From Cladosporium sp. IMV 00045 (Eukaryota > Ascomycota > Dothideomycetes > Cladosporiales > Cladosporiaceae): a stretch of DNA of 64,000 nt. The DNA is taken from NCBI GenBank assembly GCA_001931905.2, contig MSJI02000888.1:1-64000 (forward strand), written 5' to 3'. The notes beneath the pieces are model-generated. The model saw nothing but the letters and a program-made list of their open reading frames with translations, was not told the origin of the DNA and did not search any database. This document shows, one piece after another, positions 1 to 11,857 of the stretch. Made by a program: the position numbers and the translations under genes. Numbering within the stretch: the stretch's first letter is position 1; each line of letters begins with the position of its first letter.

Positions 1-15
1 CCCCACTTCCCCCAC

Positions 16-1937
16 TTAAGCATGACCAGTCCGCAACCCCGGCTGAACGTCCTCCTGCGCCTTGCTCTGCTCCTTCTCCCTCGCCTCCTCCTGGTCTTCC
101 TTGCTCATCGTGGCCTCCCTCGACCTCAACCCGCTCGTATTAGAAGCGGAGCTAACACCGCTCGCGTCGCCCTGCTCGCCTCCCTCATTCCTCGCCTCTC
201 GTCTCAGTCTCGCAAGCTTGACCTCCGGCAATTCCGGCTGGCCGCCCATACTCGCCAGCACGACGTCCGCATCCGCCGTCGGCGCGTCGAGAACGAGCAA
301 CTCGTGTTCCGTGAAAATCCTAGGCAAGACCGCCCAGCGGAGCGGGATGAGGGATACAATGATTACGGGGAAACCCAGCGCGCCGATCGTCTGGGAGATG
401 GCGACGCTGAAGCCCACACCGAGGATCTGGAACATGATGTACAGGGCGATGCGGGCTTTGCTGAGAGTCAGGCGTGGCTCTTGGGGGGAGACGAAGCGGG
501 TTTCCTTGAAAATGTAGAGGGCGTTGTCAATGATGCCGTTGCCTTCGATGCTGCCCCAGCCGACGACGAAAAAGACACCGCAGAACAGGGCGCGCGGCAT
601 GGTGTGCAGGACGACGAGGAGGGGGCCGGTCATGGTGCCGATGAGGCCGAGGGCCATGAGGAAGTGCGAGATGCGCTGCTCCGCGACGTTGTCGGCGACG
701 ATGATTTTTTTGTTGTGCTTCAGCTCAGGGGCTTCGGGTTTGTCGTCTGTCTCTTTGCTAGTGACTAGGCGGTCTTTGTACTCGGTGAGTGAGTCGGTGT
801 GTACGGGTGCCTGGGGCACGAGGCCATTGGGGAGAGGAATGCCGATGATTCCACCGATGAAGCAAGTGCAACCTAGTAGGAAGAAATCCCAATGAAAGCC
901 GGCTGGCTTTGTCAAAGGGAACTGCTTTGCTTGCGCGCCCAAAGAGCTGACATTGTGGTCGTAGTAAAATAGCAGCGTGAGTAGAATGCCCATGGGCAGA
1001 GCAACGAAGACCCACTTCACGTCCAAATTCCAAAAGTCAACGAGCCAGCTTCGATCAACAGTAGGGTAGAAAGCGCGAGTATGAGGCACGCGCAAGAGGT
1101 CCGTATCCTTGATGCGGCCAGGAATGTGGGAGAAGCCAGTCCAAAAGATGGTGGCGATCGGATAGGCGTAGTCGGATAGCAGTTTCCGAATGAAGGGTCT
1201 GAACATGATGGTGCTACCCATCAGTTCGAGACAGTAGACCGTGAACCAATATGACAGTGCGATTACAGCGCTGAGGTAGCCACCAGGCAAGCTTCCGTTG
1301 TTGAACTGATCTACCAGTTCTTCTACTCCTTTTACTGTTGGGATTGTCAGCAAATTTTCTTGTTCACATCTGATGACAGAAACATACTCATGTAGATGAT
1401 ACCAACATACAGACCGAACGAGTTGCTGGAAAAGTCTGTAATGTATCTCATGTAATCGCACCAGTTGAACACAGACGCCATCCAATGGAAGATGGCCGCC
1501 CAAATGGACACCCAAGCGATCAACTGCGGATAGATGTCCGCGACGCCTTGCGCAACGGCAATGTCGTATACTGTATAGTTGAAGAGGGATATGAGACCGG
1601 TGATACCAACAACGGTCAGTGGTTGGACGGAGAGCAAGCTAAAAACGACCGCCGCGAGAGCAGAAGCGAACAATCCTTCGTTGATGCCAAAGTACCCATC
1701 GGTGTTCCGTTCCATGTCAAGCTGGAAAGCTAGAGCTGGAAGGAGATTGACGAAGAATATGCGCACCGTGCCAGCGAAGGTGCGGTAGTTGAAGCCGTCT
1801 GTGATGTCGCTCCAGTAGTAGGGTAATCGTCGTCGAACGTCCCAGTACATGCCGCGGAAGGGTCGAGCCATGCGGTAGGATTTCCAACCTGTCAGACCCT
1901 CCCAGGTGTATGGGTCGTTTCGAAAATCAACTGACAT
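16..1937 (-). CDS. BOR1: BOR1-type borate/anion transporter (SLC4 family)
   Basis: Two exons (1937-1388 and 1334-16) joined across a 53-base intron give 622 residues. The intron has a GTATGT donor and a CTGAC branch point, and the join restores the frame as YMIKGVEELVDQF. The protein looks like the HCO3-transporter/Bor1 family. It has an N-terminal FNYRTFAGTVRIFFVNLLPA segment, many hydrophobic membrane helices, the family signature IPLPNGLVPQAPVHT (followed by SLTEYKD), and EGNGI later on. Family members export borate or other anions across the plasma membrane. The C-terminal tail (last ~90 residues) is charged and low-complexity, rich in Ser, Glu and Lys, as is usual for a cytosolic tail. 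The length is close to other fungal Bor1 proteins. Substrate is inferred from family only. Confidence 0.9.
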
Positions 1938-2972
1938 TGTGAGAGATTGCCTGGAGGCCAGTCCAGTTCGAGGTGATGGTTTCTTTCAAGAGGTGAGGAT
2001 ATATTTCGGTGAGGTGGCAAACACCACCTCTGGGGCGAGTGCCGGATGAACAAACAAGATATGCAGACAACGTTAGAGAGGAGATGGCCGCCAGCAGAGG
2101 ACAAGATTGATAGAGCGAGGATGGGAACGGGATGATATGTATATAGGATGCGATGGATGCATGGAGAACGCACGGGGCGGTCCAAGGCTAGTATATAGCT
2201 TGAGTGTAGGACAGACTGTTGCGGTAGTGAAAAGTCAAAGCGAACGGCTTGTCGCAATAATCCCCGGCACGAATCCCTTTGGATCGACAGTTCAGATGAG
2301 ACTTTGCCTTTCGGCTGGCTGATGGCTTCTTGCCGTTGCCGTGACGAAGGACGTCGTCACTCCTGTCTGATCATGAGAATGTGGCGTCGAAATTTGTATT
2401 TGTCTATTGCGAACATTGAGCAATTGTATTGTGAACAAGGACTTGCTTGAACATATCCGTCGATGGTCATCCCACCTTTTCCACCAATGGTCCCACATTG
2501 GAGATCATGTGGGCCGTCTCACACTTTCTGCGCTGCCCGGGCAGAACCAGCAACGGTGGGGGGTCTATAGCCAATTCAGTGTTGGCGGCGCCTTAGCCTT
2601 AGCCCTACTCCATCCTCTTCACATCGCTTATTCTCTCGGCACTTGCTACTTCGCAAGATGCCGTACGCGATGAATAACAAGGGATGGCGATTGAAATTGT
2701 TGTTCATGATGAGCTCGTTAAGAAGACGTAGTCAGAATTGACGAGACGGCTTTGATCCAACTGACCTGATATGTCCATCGATGTAGCTGGAGTATGATGT
2801 CGTCAAGTCTTCTCCTCTTCACGCTATGTGGTAGAGGGTGAATGACCTGACATGATTTCAATCACTCCCGGAAAGATCTGGCAACGGTCTGGGAAAATTT
2901 GATTTCCTATCGATTGCATTCTTCCTTCCACAGCCATGCAATATCTGTCAGCACGCGCCCAAGACCTACCTG
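1938..2972. other. Intergenic: upstream region of BOR1-type gene
   Basis: About 1 kb between the start of the transporter gene and the 3' end of the deaminase gene, both on the minus strand. Short ORFs on both strands show no recognisable protein. It presumably holds the transporter promoter; no clear regulatory motif was identified. Confidence 0.5.
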
Positions 2973-4043
2973 TCAAGCTCTCAAAACCATCTGGCCATGC
3001 ACGAAAACGTCAACCCTCACCCCCGTGAAGGCCGCAAAAGTACCAATGAACACCGCACAATCTCCACAGGGCTCGCAACTAACATGCAGTCTCACCTTCC
3101 TGCGGCGATGTTCAAAGACATGAGCCAAAAGCTGTTTCTCAGCATGGCAAGCATTGTAACGGCCCGGAACGTCTCCATCTCTCCAGTCCTCACGAAGAGT
3201 ATGCCCGATGGTCTGACACAGCGTGATTGCCTTCGCGGCCCAGACTGAATTGTCGAGGAAATACGCGTGCGATGATCCGAACTCATCGCTCCAGCCGCTG
3301 ACAGATGCGATGAGGTTGTCGTTTCTTGAACCGCGGAGGACTGCGACGGTCTTTCTGGGTGATCGTTTGAGGACGGGGAATTCGATGCTTGGTCTCCTCG
3401 TCCCTTGCAGAGACTGTAGCTGGACAAGGTAATCGTATTCCGTCGGGCCGATGAAAAGCACTCGCATCAATGCTCTCTTCGGAGTATGTTTCCCGCGGTA
3501 CTTGGTGCTTTTGCGCTTGGGCTCTGGTGAAGACAAGGACAGGGCGCCAAAGAAGTTTGCGAAGTCGTCGTCGTCGTTCAGATTGGAGCTCAAAGTCTGA
3601 CATATATCGTTAGTTCGAAGGCTTGTTGAGTGTCGAAGTATCTGGGACGCCGTACTAGTGCGTTGAAGACGTCAATAAAGCCTTCATGGTTAGGACTTTG
3701 CAGCAGAAAGTCTTCACTATCGCTTCCGATTCCTGCGTCTTGGTTGTCGCTAGGTTCCAGTTTGAGTGAATGGAAGCTATCAGCAAGACCATGTAGGCCT
3801 GAGCTCTGATATTGGTCCTGGCCATCATCGACGACATTAGCGTTCGTGGTAGTCTGGATCCTACAATGCGATGTCTATCAGAATGTCTTTCCATTTTGAC
3901 TCTAGCAATCGATTCAGCACTCACTCAGAAGCACCATTTCCCTCAAGTGCTTGTTCGCAAATTGCGCCCTCCGTGGTGAACAGACGCAGACTGGCACTTC
4001 CATCTCCTGAGTGTTTGACAAGGTATGTGTAAAATGCTTCCAT
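2973..4043 (-). CDS. DYW-like nucleic-acid deaminase-fold protein
   Basis: Three exons (4043-3925, 3860-3656, 3596-2973) give 315 residues. Both introns are typical: 64 bases with a GTGAGT donor, and 59 bases with a CTAAC branch and ATGTCAG acceptor. The start ATG sits in a good context (GCGACCATGG). Residues 1-150 are acidic and low-complexity. The C-terminal half carries a cytidine-deaminase-like zinc site: NACHAEKQLL (His259, Glu261) and CEPCGDC (Cys282, Cys285, Cys288). The HAE...CxxC layout with an extra downstream Cys resembles the fungal DYW-like deaminases, which lack the PPR repeats of plant RNA editors. Enzymatic activity and substrate are unknown. The reading frame over exon 3 alone has no ATG, so shorter models are probably wrong. 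Family assignment is moderately confident; the gene structure is well supported. Confidence 0.75.
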
Positions 4044-5002
4044 GGTCGCTGCAGGATAGATGTATGGAATCAGATGCCCACAAACCCTGAAGAGGTCAAA
4101 GCAGGACTCTCTTCATATACTCTACTCATCAAACGATGGATGGGCTTCTGCCTGCTCTGGCGAGCAGAAGCATGCATGCAAACTAGAGAGCTCTTACGGT
4201 CAGGCTATTTGGACGGCAAGGCGCAGCACACTTGAGATCGATGAGGAAAAGATGGAAGGGTATGGACTCCTGCCCGGTATGGCCGCCGGAAGCATGCATG
4301 CAAACGAGAGAATTCATACGATCAGACAACCTGAATATCCAAACGCCGCACGCTTGACGTTTGACGTCGAACAGAACCTTAATGAAAAACCTCTCCGTTT
4401 GTTGGTGGCGCTGCGGCGGCTTGACTTGATCTGCCTCAGTCTCGATCATGGCGGCCTCAGTCTTGAGAAGATTGCAAACATCGATGTGCAGTGCGCACTG
4501 TACGTGCCATGAGAAATCCAAGGGTCCCGCCAATGCTTGAGACAGTGCATGATTCTGCGAGCCACAGTTAATCATCCTAGGGCGTTTGGTCAGTTTGGAG
4601 GTGGAATTAGTGTGCGCAAATGTGCATGCAGACACTGGCTCTGAGCTTCAAGCCGGGCAGTGCATGATGCCTTGCGGAAATGAACATGAGGCACTAAAAC
4701 TTCGGTCGAATGTTCGCGTTGTTTCGCTCGTTATGGAGGAGGCGCAGCTGCGGCGTTTACTGTACTCAGGCAGCACTGACGATCAACATGTTCAAGCTGC
4801 TAAGCGCCGGCCCTGAAGCTCAATGTGATGCAGCCGATAATGATTGAAGCGGTTATTTGCAACTCGCAGATTCTGTTGCTCCATACTTCAGTAATAGTCT
4901 ATCGATTCTTTATAGACGTATGCTTTTCATCCCGCTGAAGCGCTTTGATTAATAATTACCACTCCCTTTTCAATTTCGATTCTCATCCTCAGTACCATCT
5001 GC
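4044..5002. other. Intergenic with a degenerate direct repeat
   Basis: No supported gene. Overlapping ORFs on both strands (about 150 codons each near 4060-4635) look like chance. Two diverged copies of a ~68-base unit lie at 4168-4235 and 4290-4357 (see repeat entry). Confidence 0.5.
4168..4357. repeat. Degenerate direct repeat, two ~68-base copies
   Basis: Copies at 4168-4235 and 4290-4357 both begin AAGCATGCATGCAAAC and stay recognisably similar for about 68 bases, ending in GCAGCACACTTGAG versus GCCGCACGCTTGAC. The offset is about 122 bases. Origin unknown; no terminal inverted repeats or coding seen. Confidence 0.5.
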
Positions 5003-6765
5003 CTATCTCTCTGCCTTCTCCAAGCCAGAAGCATCCAAGAACCTGTCTCTGCCCTGGCTTTGCTGCGTGGGCTGCCCATCTGCTGCGCGCTCCTCCTCAA
5101 TCTGCTTCTCCAGATCCTCGGGCTGGGGAACACCTTGCTCCTCATCCAGTGCCAGTTCCTCAGACTTGTCCGATGCGCTGTCTGACACTTCATGCGCGTT
5201 CGCGTTCGCTCCTGTGTCTGCGGGTGGTGTTGTCGGTGCAAACTTCGACTTGACTCTAATCGGTTCGCCGTATCTGTAGAAGACGAAAGGTATAGGCGCA
5301 AGCAGACATGCAACGCCTGCAATGAGAGATCCAGCGCCGCCAACTCCCATCGCCGAAAACATGAAGTCTGTGAACAGCGGTGCGGCACTACCACACGCGC
5401 TGCGGCAGATTGTGTTCGCTGCGAGAGCCGATGCAGCGAACATGAGGTATGTATCCGTGAGGTAGTTGAGGTATGCCACGAACACCAAAAGGATAGAAGC
5501 CGAGAGGATGACACCGAAGATTGTCGGAACGATCCAGTGCACTTCGTTGTAGTTCCCGCTCCAGGCAAAGCCAAACATCGACAGTGGGAACATGATTCCG
5601 CCAACCATGGCAATGTGAAGGCGATCCTCGGGGCGGCGGGTCTCGCCTGCTAGGATCTTCTTCTTGTCCTGAGATGATACCCAGAATACGTAGGCTCCTC
5701 CAAAGCAAGCGCCCACGACTGTTCCGATGAGAGGCAGTTGCCCAACACCGGAGTTCCAGCCCCTCATCCTTTGAAAGACAAAAGGATAGATGGAGAAGAG
5801 CATGTACAGCAGCATGTACACAACGCTCAAGTAGACAGCACAGGCCAGAGAAATTGGGTCAAAAAGAATAGCCCAGGGTCTTGTCAGAGCGACCCTGAAT
5901 ATTCCCATCAAAGTGCGGTCCGTAGCCTCGACCGGCGCAATCACATTCTCATAGCCAGGAATCTTGGCCCGGCGGATGCGTCTTGCCTTGTTCATCAGGA
6001 CCTGGGAAGGCAAGGTTTCCGGGATCGTAAGCATAAGAGGAATGGTACCAGCGGCCAGCCAAAGCAGAACGTAGAAAGACCATCTCCAGTCCTCGGTGAG
6101 TTGCAGGAATCCAGAAATCACGGGTCCCAAAGCAGGACCGATGAAAGTCATGCAACTGAACAATGCCATGGCATTGCCACGCTCCACAGGTCCCCAGATG
6201 TCTGTCAAGAAGTCAGTGATGTATTTCAGCAGAAGCAGGAAGGAGAGCACTCACCAGCCAGGACACCTGGAGCATTCGACAAGGTGCATGATGCGAATGT
6301 GCCCGTCAAGAACCTTCCAACCAGAAGCGCTCCAAAGTTAGGAGCGAATGCGCAGAGAAAGTTGAAGGCAAAGTACAGCAGAAATGTGAAGTAAAAGACC
6401 CAGCGACGTCCAAAGAACTCAGAAAGCGGTGCCCAAAGAAGAGGTCCAAAGACATATCCCAGGAGAAAAAGGGTGATGACAAGTCCAGCGACCGGGTTGG
6501 CAGAAACATGCAATTCCTCTGCGATGCTCGGTAGACAGCCCGAAGGACTTGAAGATGCGAATGTGGCGTTCACTACCAGCAAGACGCTGACCACTGTGAT
6601 GTACCATTTGCGTTTTGGAGACCAATTCTTGGGGTTCTCGATGTCGTTTGGGGCGAAGTCCAGATGTCCGTCCTTGTTCAGGTGGATGGCCTCTCCGGCC
6701 TTGATGCCTCTGGTGCGGTATGGCTTTGCCACGGGCCGTGACAAAATCCTTTCAAGCTGCTCCAT
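5003..6765 (-). CDS. MFS transporter, DHA1 drug/polyamine type
   Basis: Two exons (6765-6255 and 6201-5003) joined across a 53-base GTGAGT...GACAG intron give 569 residues, reading GVLADIWGPVERGNAM at the junction. The N-terminal DIENPKNWSPKRKW motif just before the first helix is typical of the Flr1/Tpo-like DHA1 subfamily of the major facilitator superfamily. Other marks are the motif-A region PLSEFFGRRWVF and a central loop (KARRIRRAKIP) between two six-helix halves. The C-terminal ~90 residues are acidic and hydrophilic (EELALDEEQGVPQPEDLEKQ), a cytosolic tail longer than usual. These transporters are plasma-membrane proton antiporters exporting drugs or polyamines; the substrate cannot be read from sequence. 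No biosynthetic cluster is adjacent. The first ATG in frame is at 6765; 13 open codons upstream lack an ATG. Confidence 0.9.
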
Positions 6766-8980
6766 GTGTTCTGTGATCCAAAGAAGCAGAGTGGCGTGTA
6801 GCAAGAAAGAAAAGAAAGGGAACCTCAGGTCATCATTTGTAACTTACAAAGAGTAGTACTCCACATGTACATTTCACACGCGTGCTCGAGGCATCTTGCA
6901 CTCCTCAATCGGATATGCGGCACACTGGACATAGATGGATGATCGGCTGGCTCACTTTTGCTAAACCCGAGTGCCCTTACTCGGCACCGTGGGCCGAGCC
7001 ATTTCGACAGCTGCGTCATGACGTGTCGCCATCATCAGTCTCTTAACCTTCACTCTGCCATTTGTGCATGTTCATGTGTCTGATTTCGATGGAGATGGCT
7101 CTCGAATGTCGAGTATTGTGACCGTCCTTTGAGGCCCAATTGAACACGAGGAGCAAGTGCCGTCGTAACACCAAGCGCTCAGATTCCGCACCGAGATCCA
7201 CAAGCATCACGGACTTTATTTGGCTTTTCTGCAAACTTTGACCATCAATTCAGATCTCATAATCCGTTCGGTCTTTCGGGGCTAACGACAGGCTGACTTT
7301 CTTTGCAGTAGGCTGCGTGTGGTGAGCTTTCGCATTCGCAGCACTTGACGCGCTATGCATGAACGATCACATAAGCAGATCAGATCGAGTCCCTGCTTTA
7401 CAAGTTGGTCTCTTTGTAGGTGTTGCTGTCAGTATGTCCACCATTCAAGATGCTTCAACAAGAATCGACGACGAGACATTGAGCAGTCTGACGGTCAAAG
7501 TACATGCATCCAGAAGTACGATGAGGTTCAGGCAATAGTACAAAATTGGCGCATTCAACTTTCGACCCTCGTCGATATTTGGTATCCCCGATGTGTGTGT
7601 TGGCATCGCATTTTGTCCGTGTTTAGTCGGACTTAAATCATTCGCCAATGACGGATGTACCCAAACAACGACCAAGTGTGAGTCGTGTCTTTCGAAGCAT
7701 GCACAGCCGTTGTCAACCGCTGATTGATGGCAAATGGCATGGACTTGATGAAGCATCAAAATTAGAGTGGCGTGGCTGTTCTCTTAGATAAAGCGCTTTC
7801 GCATTCGGCAATTATATCAAGCGTCTACATGAGACAACGAACGACATCACTTCGTCGTCAATGGGTACCTTCTCATCTATCAATCAGTCTGACGAACCGG
7901 GTAATGAAACCTTCGCACAACGCCTTCCAAAGGCCAATTATCCCGGTCAAAGGCGGAGAGTATCACAATACAGATGTTGCTGAAGTGTGCGATGTTGGTC
8001 GAACGGGTATCGTCTTTTCAATGCAGGAAAGTTCGCAAGAATCAATTATCGAAGATGGGTGACAATGTGATCATTCTGGGGAAGCGATGAGTGTCCGACG
8101 TAAACGGTAACAAAATAAATTTATGTCGTTGTGCAACTCAAACATTTCGTGCGTAAGACTGCTCTCAAGGCGACGATACGCTGAGGTCGATTGTAGTAGT
8201 CGTTGGTGGATCGATGTGAAACAATGAAAGGTGGATGCGAATGCGGAAGCATTATTGCCACTTTATCTCTGTCGGCTTAATACATCAACTGATCACGAAG
8301 TACACGATGGCGAAGTGGTGCGCGAGCATGGTTAACGATCTGTGAGCATGATAGTCGATATTGTTATTTGGAGAAAATGTGCTGCATTTTGAGCGATGAT
8401 CTATTCAGGGTGTTGTCGGTCGTGAGCAGATGCTTTGTCTAGCGAATTGGGACGAACATGGTTATGCCCATTTGCGTGTGTGCGGTCTCTACACTTTTTC
8501 AGCCGTCGCATGAGTTGATAAACGGGTTGCCCAGGTCCGACAAGAACACCGATTCCTAAGTGATAAGCGTCAATATTTGGGCAGGTGCCACCAGGCAGAA
8601 TGATATGAGAGTAGTCCAAGCACTGTATGCATGTTGCTTTCGAAATAAGTGTTTATCAATTCGTACGGATGGTTTGTCGCGTTAGGGAAGCCGACGTGTC
8701 AAGAATCGCATCAAGCACATCAGGTATCCAGATGTGCCGCAGGTAGTGAAGATTTGAAACCAATGCATTGCCTTCCATGATTTTGCTCCAGTAAGTTCCA
8801 GCTCACCATTTGCACCCTGACACTTCATCTTTTCGGTGTAAAGAAAAATGGCTTTTGAACGTTTGGATTGCAGCACTCCTCAAGCTACCGGTGTGGCTTG
8901 CATCGAGTTTCTAATACGCAATGATAACGCCCTTGCAGCCGGTCCCGCACTTGACACAACTCCGCTTCCATGCTCATAAC
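6766..8980. other. Gene-free stretch of 2.2 kb
   Basis: Lies between the MFS gene (5' side) and the RPL6 3' end. Only short ORFs (under ~105 codons) occur and none resembles a known protein. Visually less GC-rich than flanking genes; no tRNA, LTR or terminal repeat was seen. Could be decayed sequence, but I cannot show that. Confidence 0.5.
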
Positions 8981-9700
8981 CTAAAAGACCATCTCGTGAG
9001 GCCTGTCACCCTTCCTCAGGCTGAAGTTGGAGGCGAGGTAGCTCTGGAGGTACTGCTCCTTCTTGATGGCCTCGAGGATGGCCTTGTCGACGGCCTTCTG
9101 GTCCTCGGCACGGCCAGCAGCGAGCTGCTTCTTCTCGGGCTTCTCGCCCTGCTGGAAGAAAGCCTCCTCGGAGCCCTTCTTGTCGGCCTTCTTGTCGCGG
9201 GCGAAGTACTTCTCGTCGGAGACCTTCTCGAGGGTCTTGTTGTCGAGGCCGCTGATGGGAACGGTGGTGCGGGTGGCGATCACATAGCGGGCGTTGACGC
9301 GGCGGAGGGGGACGCCGTTAACCTTGAAGGGGCCGGTGACGAGGAGGACACCGTTGTCAAGGGTCTTGAGGAGGACGACACGCTTGCCGCGGAAACGGCC
9401 AGCGAGGAGGATGAGGACGGCACCAGGCTGGAGGGAAGCGCGAGGCTTGTAGGGGTGCTGGGTCTTGCGGGCCTGTGGTTATACGTTTAGTATTTGCGCG
9501 CATCTTGAATTCCATGTTCCGATCTTCATTGATTGCATCCATTCTCCCGGGTGTTTTCTGATCATCCTGCGCTGGTGTTCCCGTACCTTCTTGTTGACCT
9601 GCTCGTCCTCTGCCGGGTAGTACTTGAGGGCCTTGTCGGTGGCAGCAGGAATAACCCTCTCGCCCTTCTGGAACTTCTTGGTCTGCGCCTCGGTCGACAT
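8981..9700 (-). CDS. RPL6: 60S ribosomal protein L6 (eL6)
   Basis: Two exons (9700-9587 and 9472-8981) joined across a 114-base intron give 201 residues. Exon 1 encodes MSTEAQTKKFQKGERVIPAA; exon 2 begins ARKTQHPYKPRASL. It contains the eL6 core (GAVLILLAGRFRGKRVVLLK, then LDNGVLLVTGPFKVNGVPLR). The C-terminus (SDEKYFARDKK, QSYLASNFSLRKGDRPHEMVF region) also matches fungal L6, and the length is normal. The protein is a structural component of the large cytosolic ribosomal subunit. It is transcribed divergently from RPN13 across a 463-base shared upstream region. Confidence 0.96.
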
Positions 9701-10163
9701 TTTGGCGGAGCTGGGCGACCAACTGTGCGGATTATTAGTATTTGCGGCGTGTGTTGTGGTCGGTCGGCGCGGGTGTACTGACGTATTTCAATTGGGTGCT
9801 GTGGTGGTTAGTAGTACGGTATCCTGGGTCGCGGTCGTCGGTGCGCCGTTCGTGAATTCTAAGCGTGCGAATTTCACCGCTGCCAAGGCCGGCTTTGAAG
9901 AGTTGGAAGTGCGATGGCTGCCTGATGTATGCCTGAGTGAGCCACTCGGCTAACCATCCATATTCGGATAAGCAATCAGCTCAAGTCGTCACTGCTCTGG
10001 GTCGCGCATTTGGAGAGAGCCAGAGAGCAGCTCGCGGGATTATTGAGCTACTGCTGTCGGAGGAACTCCATCACCAGAACATTAATCTCACTCGACCGTC
10101 ACCGACAACAAAGCAACACAACATCCACCGGTCTGTCAGCGACATCATCAACATCACCACACA
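9701..10163. promoter_or_regulatory. Divergent promoter region RPL6 / RPN13
   Basis: 463 bases between two divergent start codons, both of protein-synthesis/turnover genes. Presumed bidirectional promoter. A GT-rich segment at about 9740-9790 could hide a 5' UTR intron of RPL6. No specific factor site was identified. Confidence 0.5.
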
Positions 10164-11574
10164 ATGGCGTCCAACGCTCTCATCACATTTAAAGCCGGCA
10201 AATGCGACTTTCACGGCAAGAAGGTCTCTCCAGTAGCAACACCTGGCTACCTCTACCTCTACGTCGAAGATGACATCCCACACTTCTGCTGGCGCCCTCG
10301 CTCCGCGGCTCCCACAGACCCCGAAATCGATCTCTTCATGGTCCCCGGTGATGGCACTTTCGAGCCTTGGCTGAAGGAGGAAGGCGCCGAGGATCTTCAC
10401 TCACCCACCAACGGCCGCATCTACGTTCTCAAGTTCTCCTCGAGCAGTCAGAAGCACTTCTTCTGGATGCAAAGCAAGACACAACACAAAGAGGGAAATC
10501 TGAGCTGGTTCAGCCAGCGCGACCAGCGCATTGGCCAAATTGTCAACGACATTCTGCAGGGCGATGAGGATCTGGATGTTGAGCAAGCGGTGCAAGAGCT
10601 GAGACATGGCGGAGGTGATGGCGACGGAGATGGAGACCTCATGGACCTTGATGACCACCAACCCGAGCAGCGAGACAGGACTGGTAGCACCGGTGGCGCT
10701 GGAGCAGATGCAACGGGTGCGGATCCTAGGGACGAGGGTGAAGCCAGTCGTGAGGGCGGTGCTGACGGTGGAAGAGCGTAAGTCGATGTCGTGCTGTTGT
10801 TTCAATCTTCTGGTGGAATCATGCCCGTGCCGAAGTGTTCACGTTGGGCCGCATGAGGGATTCCCAGTGGCGGAGACAGTCTCTTGGTGGTGTTCTAGGC
10901 GCAGGAGATATGACGGTCCTACGCAATATGCTATCGAGAGGGCTTGTCTCCAAATGTGTACGTTAAACAATAGACTAGCGCTAACGAGACACTACCCAGG
11001 TAGTGCTACCGATTCCTCGTCACAAGATCCCTCTGCCGTTGTTCAAAACTTCCTTCGATCCCTTCAAGGCGGCAACCAGCAAAGCAGTGGTCAACAGCAA
11101 GCCGACAAGCCATTTACCACTCTACCCGATCTCTTGAGCTCCTCCACGACCGTACCCTTCATCAACAATGCATCCCCCGAGCAAGTCGACAGCCTCTGCA
11201 GCTTCCTCCCGCCTGAGATCTTTCTCCTCGCTCAAGAATCTGCATCGACGTCCACTATTGACACACCTGCCGACCCTGCTGGTGCTTCCACTGAGTCGGC
11301 ACAAGGCGCCATGGAGGCACTGAGCACAGAACAGAAGAAGGAAATCATCAAGCGTGTCTTCCACTCGCCACAGCTGCAGCAAAGCTTAGGCAGCCTCACT
11401 GTGGCACTTAGAGACGGTGGTCTACCCATGATCGGCGACGCACTCGGTCTGAAGGTGGAAAATGGTGGTTCTATCAGAGGTGGCACTATGCCTTTGGGCG
11501 GCGGTGCAGCCGTCGAGGCGTTTGTCGCTGGCGTCAAGCGGACCGTTGAGGAGGAAGAGCAACAGAAGAAATAA
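10164..11574 (+). CDS. RPN13: 26S proteasome ubiquitin receptor Rpn13/ADRM1
   Basis: Exon 1 (10164-10777) encodes the N-terminal Pru domain: ALITFKAGKCDFHGKKVSP, then GYLYLYVEDDIPHFCWRPR, and KFSSSSQKHFFWMQSK, the loop that contacts ubiquitin and Rpn2. An Asp/Gly-rich linker follows. The last exon (from ~11004 to 11574) encodes the C-terminal deubiquitinase-adaptor (DEUBAD) region that binds the UCH37-type deubiquitinase where present (FLPPEIFLL, then VFHSPQLQQSLGSLTVALRDG). A strong GTAAGT donor starts the intron at 10778. Two models fit: one 226-base intron ending CCCAGGTAG at 11003, or two introns flanking a short middle exon near 10904-10953. I could not decide. Rpn13 sits on the proteasome regulatory particle and captures ubiquitinated substrates. 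Confidence 0.92.
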
Positions 11575-11857
11575 AGGCTTTGTGCATGTTTCGTCTCAAG
11601 GTCAGAATAGAAGCATTCAGACATTCATGTAGACTATGTAACGATAGACCACCAACTTTTATCGATTGCCTTTGATGCACATTGATCGACTGAAATGGCG
11701 ACTTCGCGCCCGCGGCCTCCGATCGACCTGTCCGCTTAGGAAGGTGGAGGCGTTCCGGTAGATAGATCAACATATGTATATATATCTGGATACCTCTGTC
11801 TCCAAGGTCATCCTACTACTTTGCATTAATCAAAATCTATCTCGAATTCATCATTTC

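Noticed and set aside
22..768. 248-codon plus-strand ORF
   Set aside because: Antisense to the BOR1-type coding exon; composition is what the GC-rich sense codons predict.
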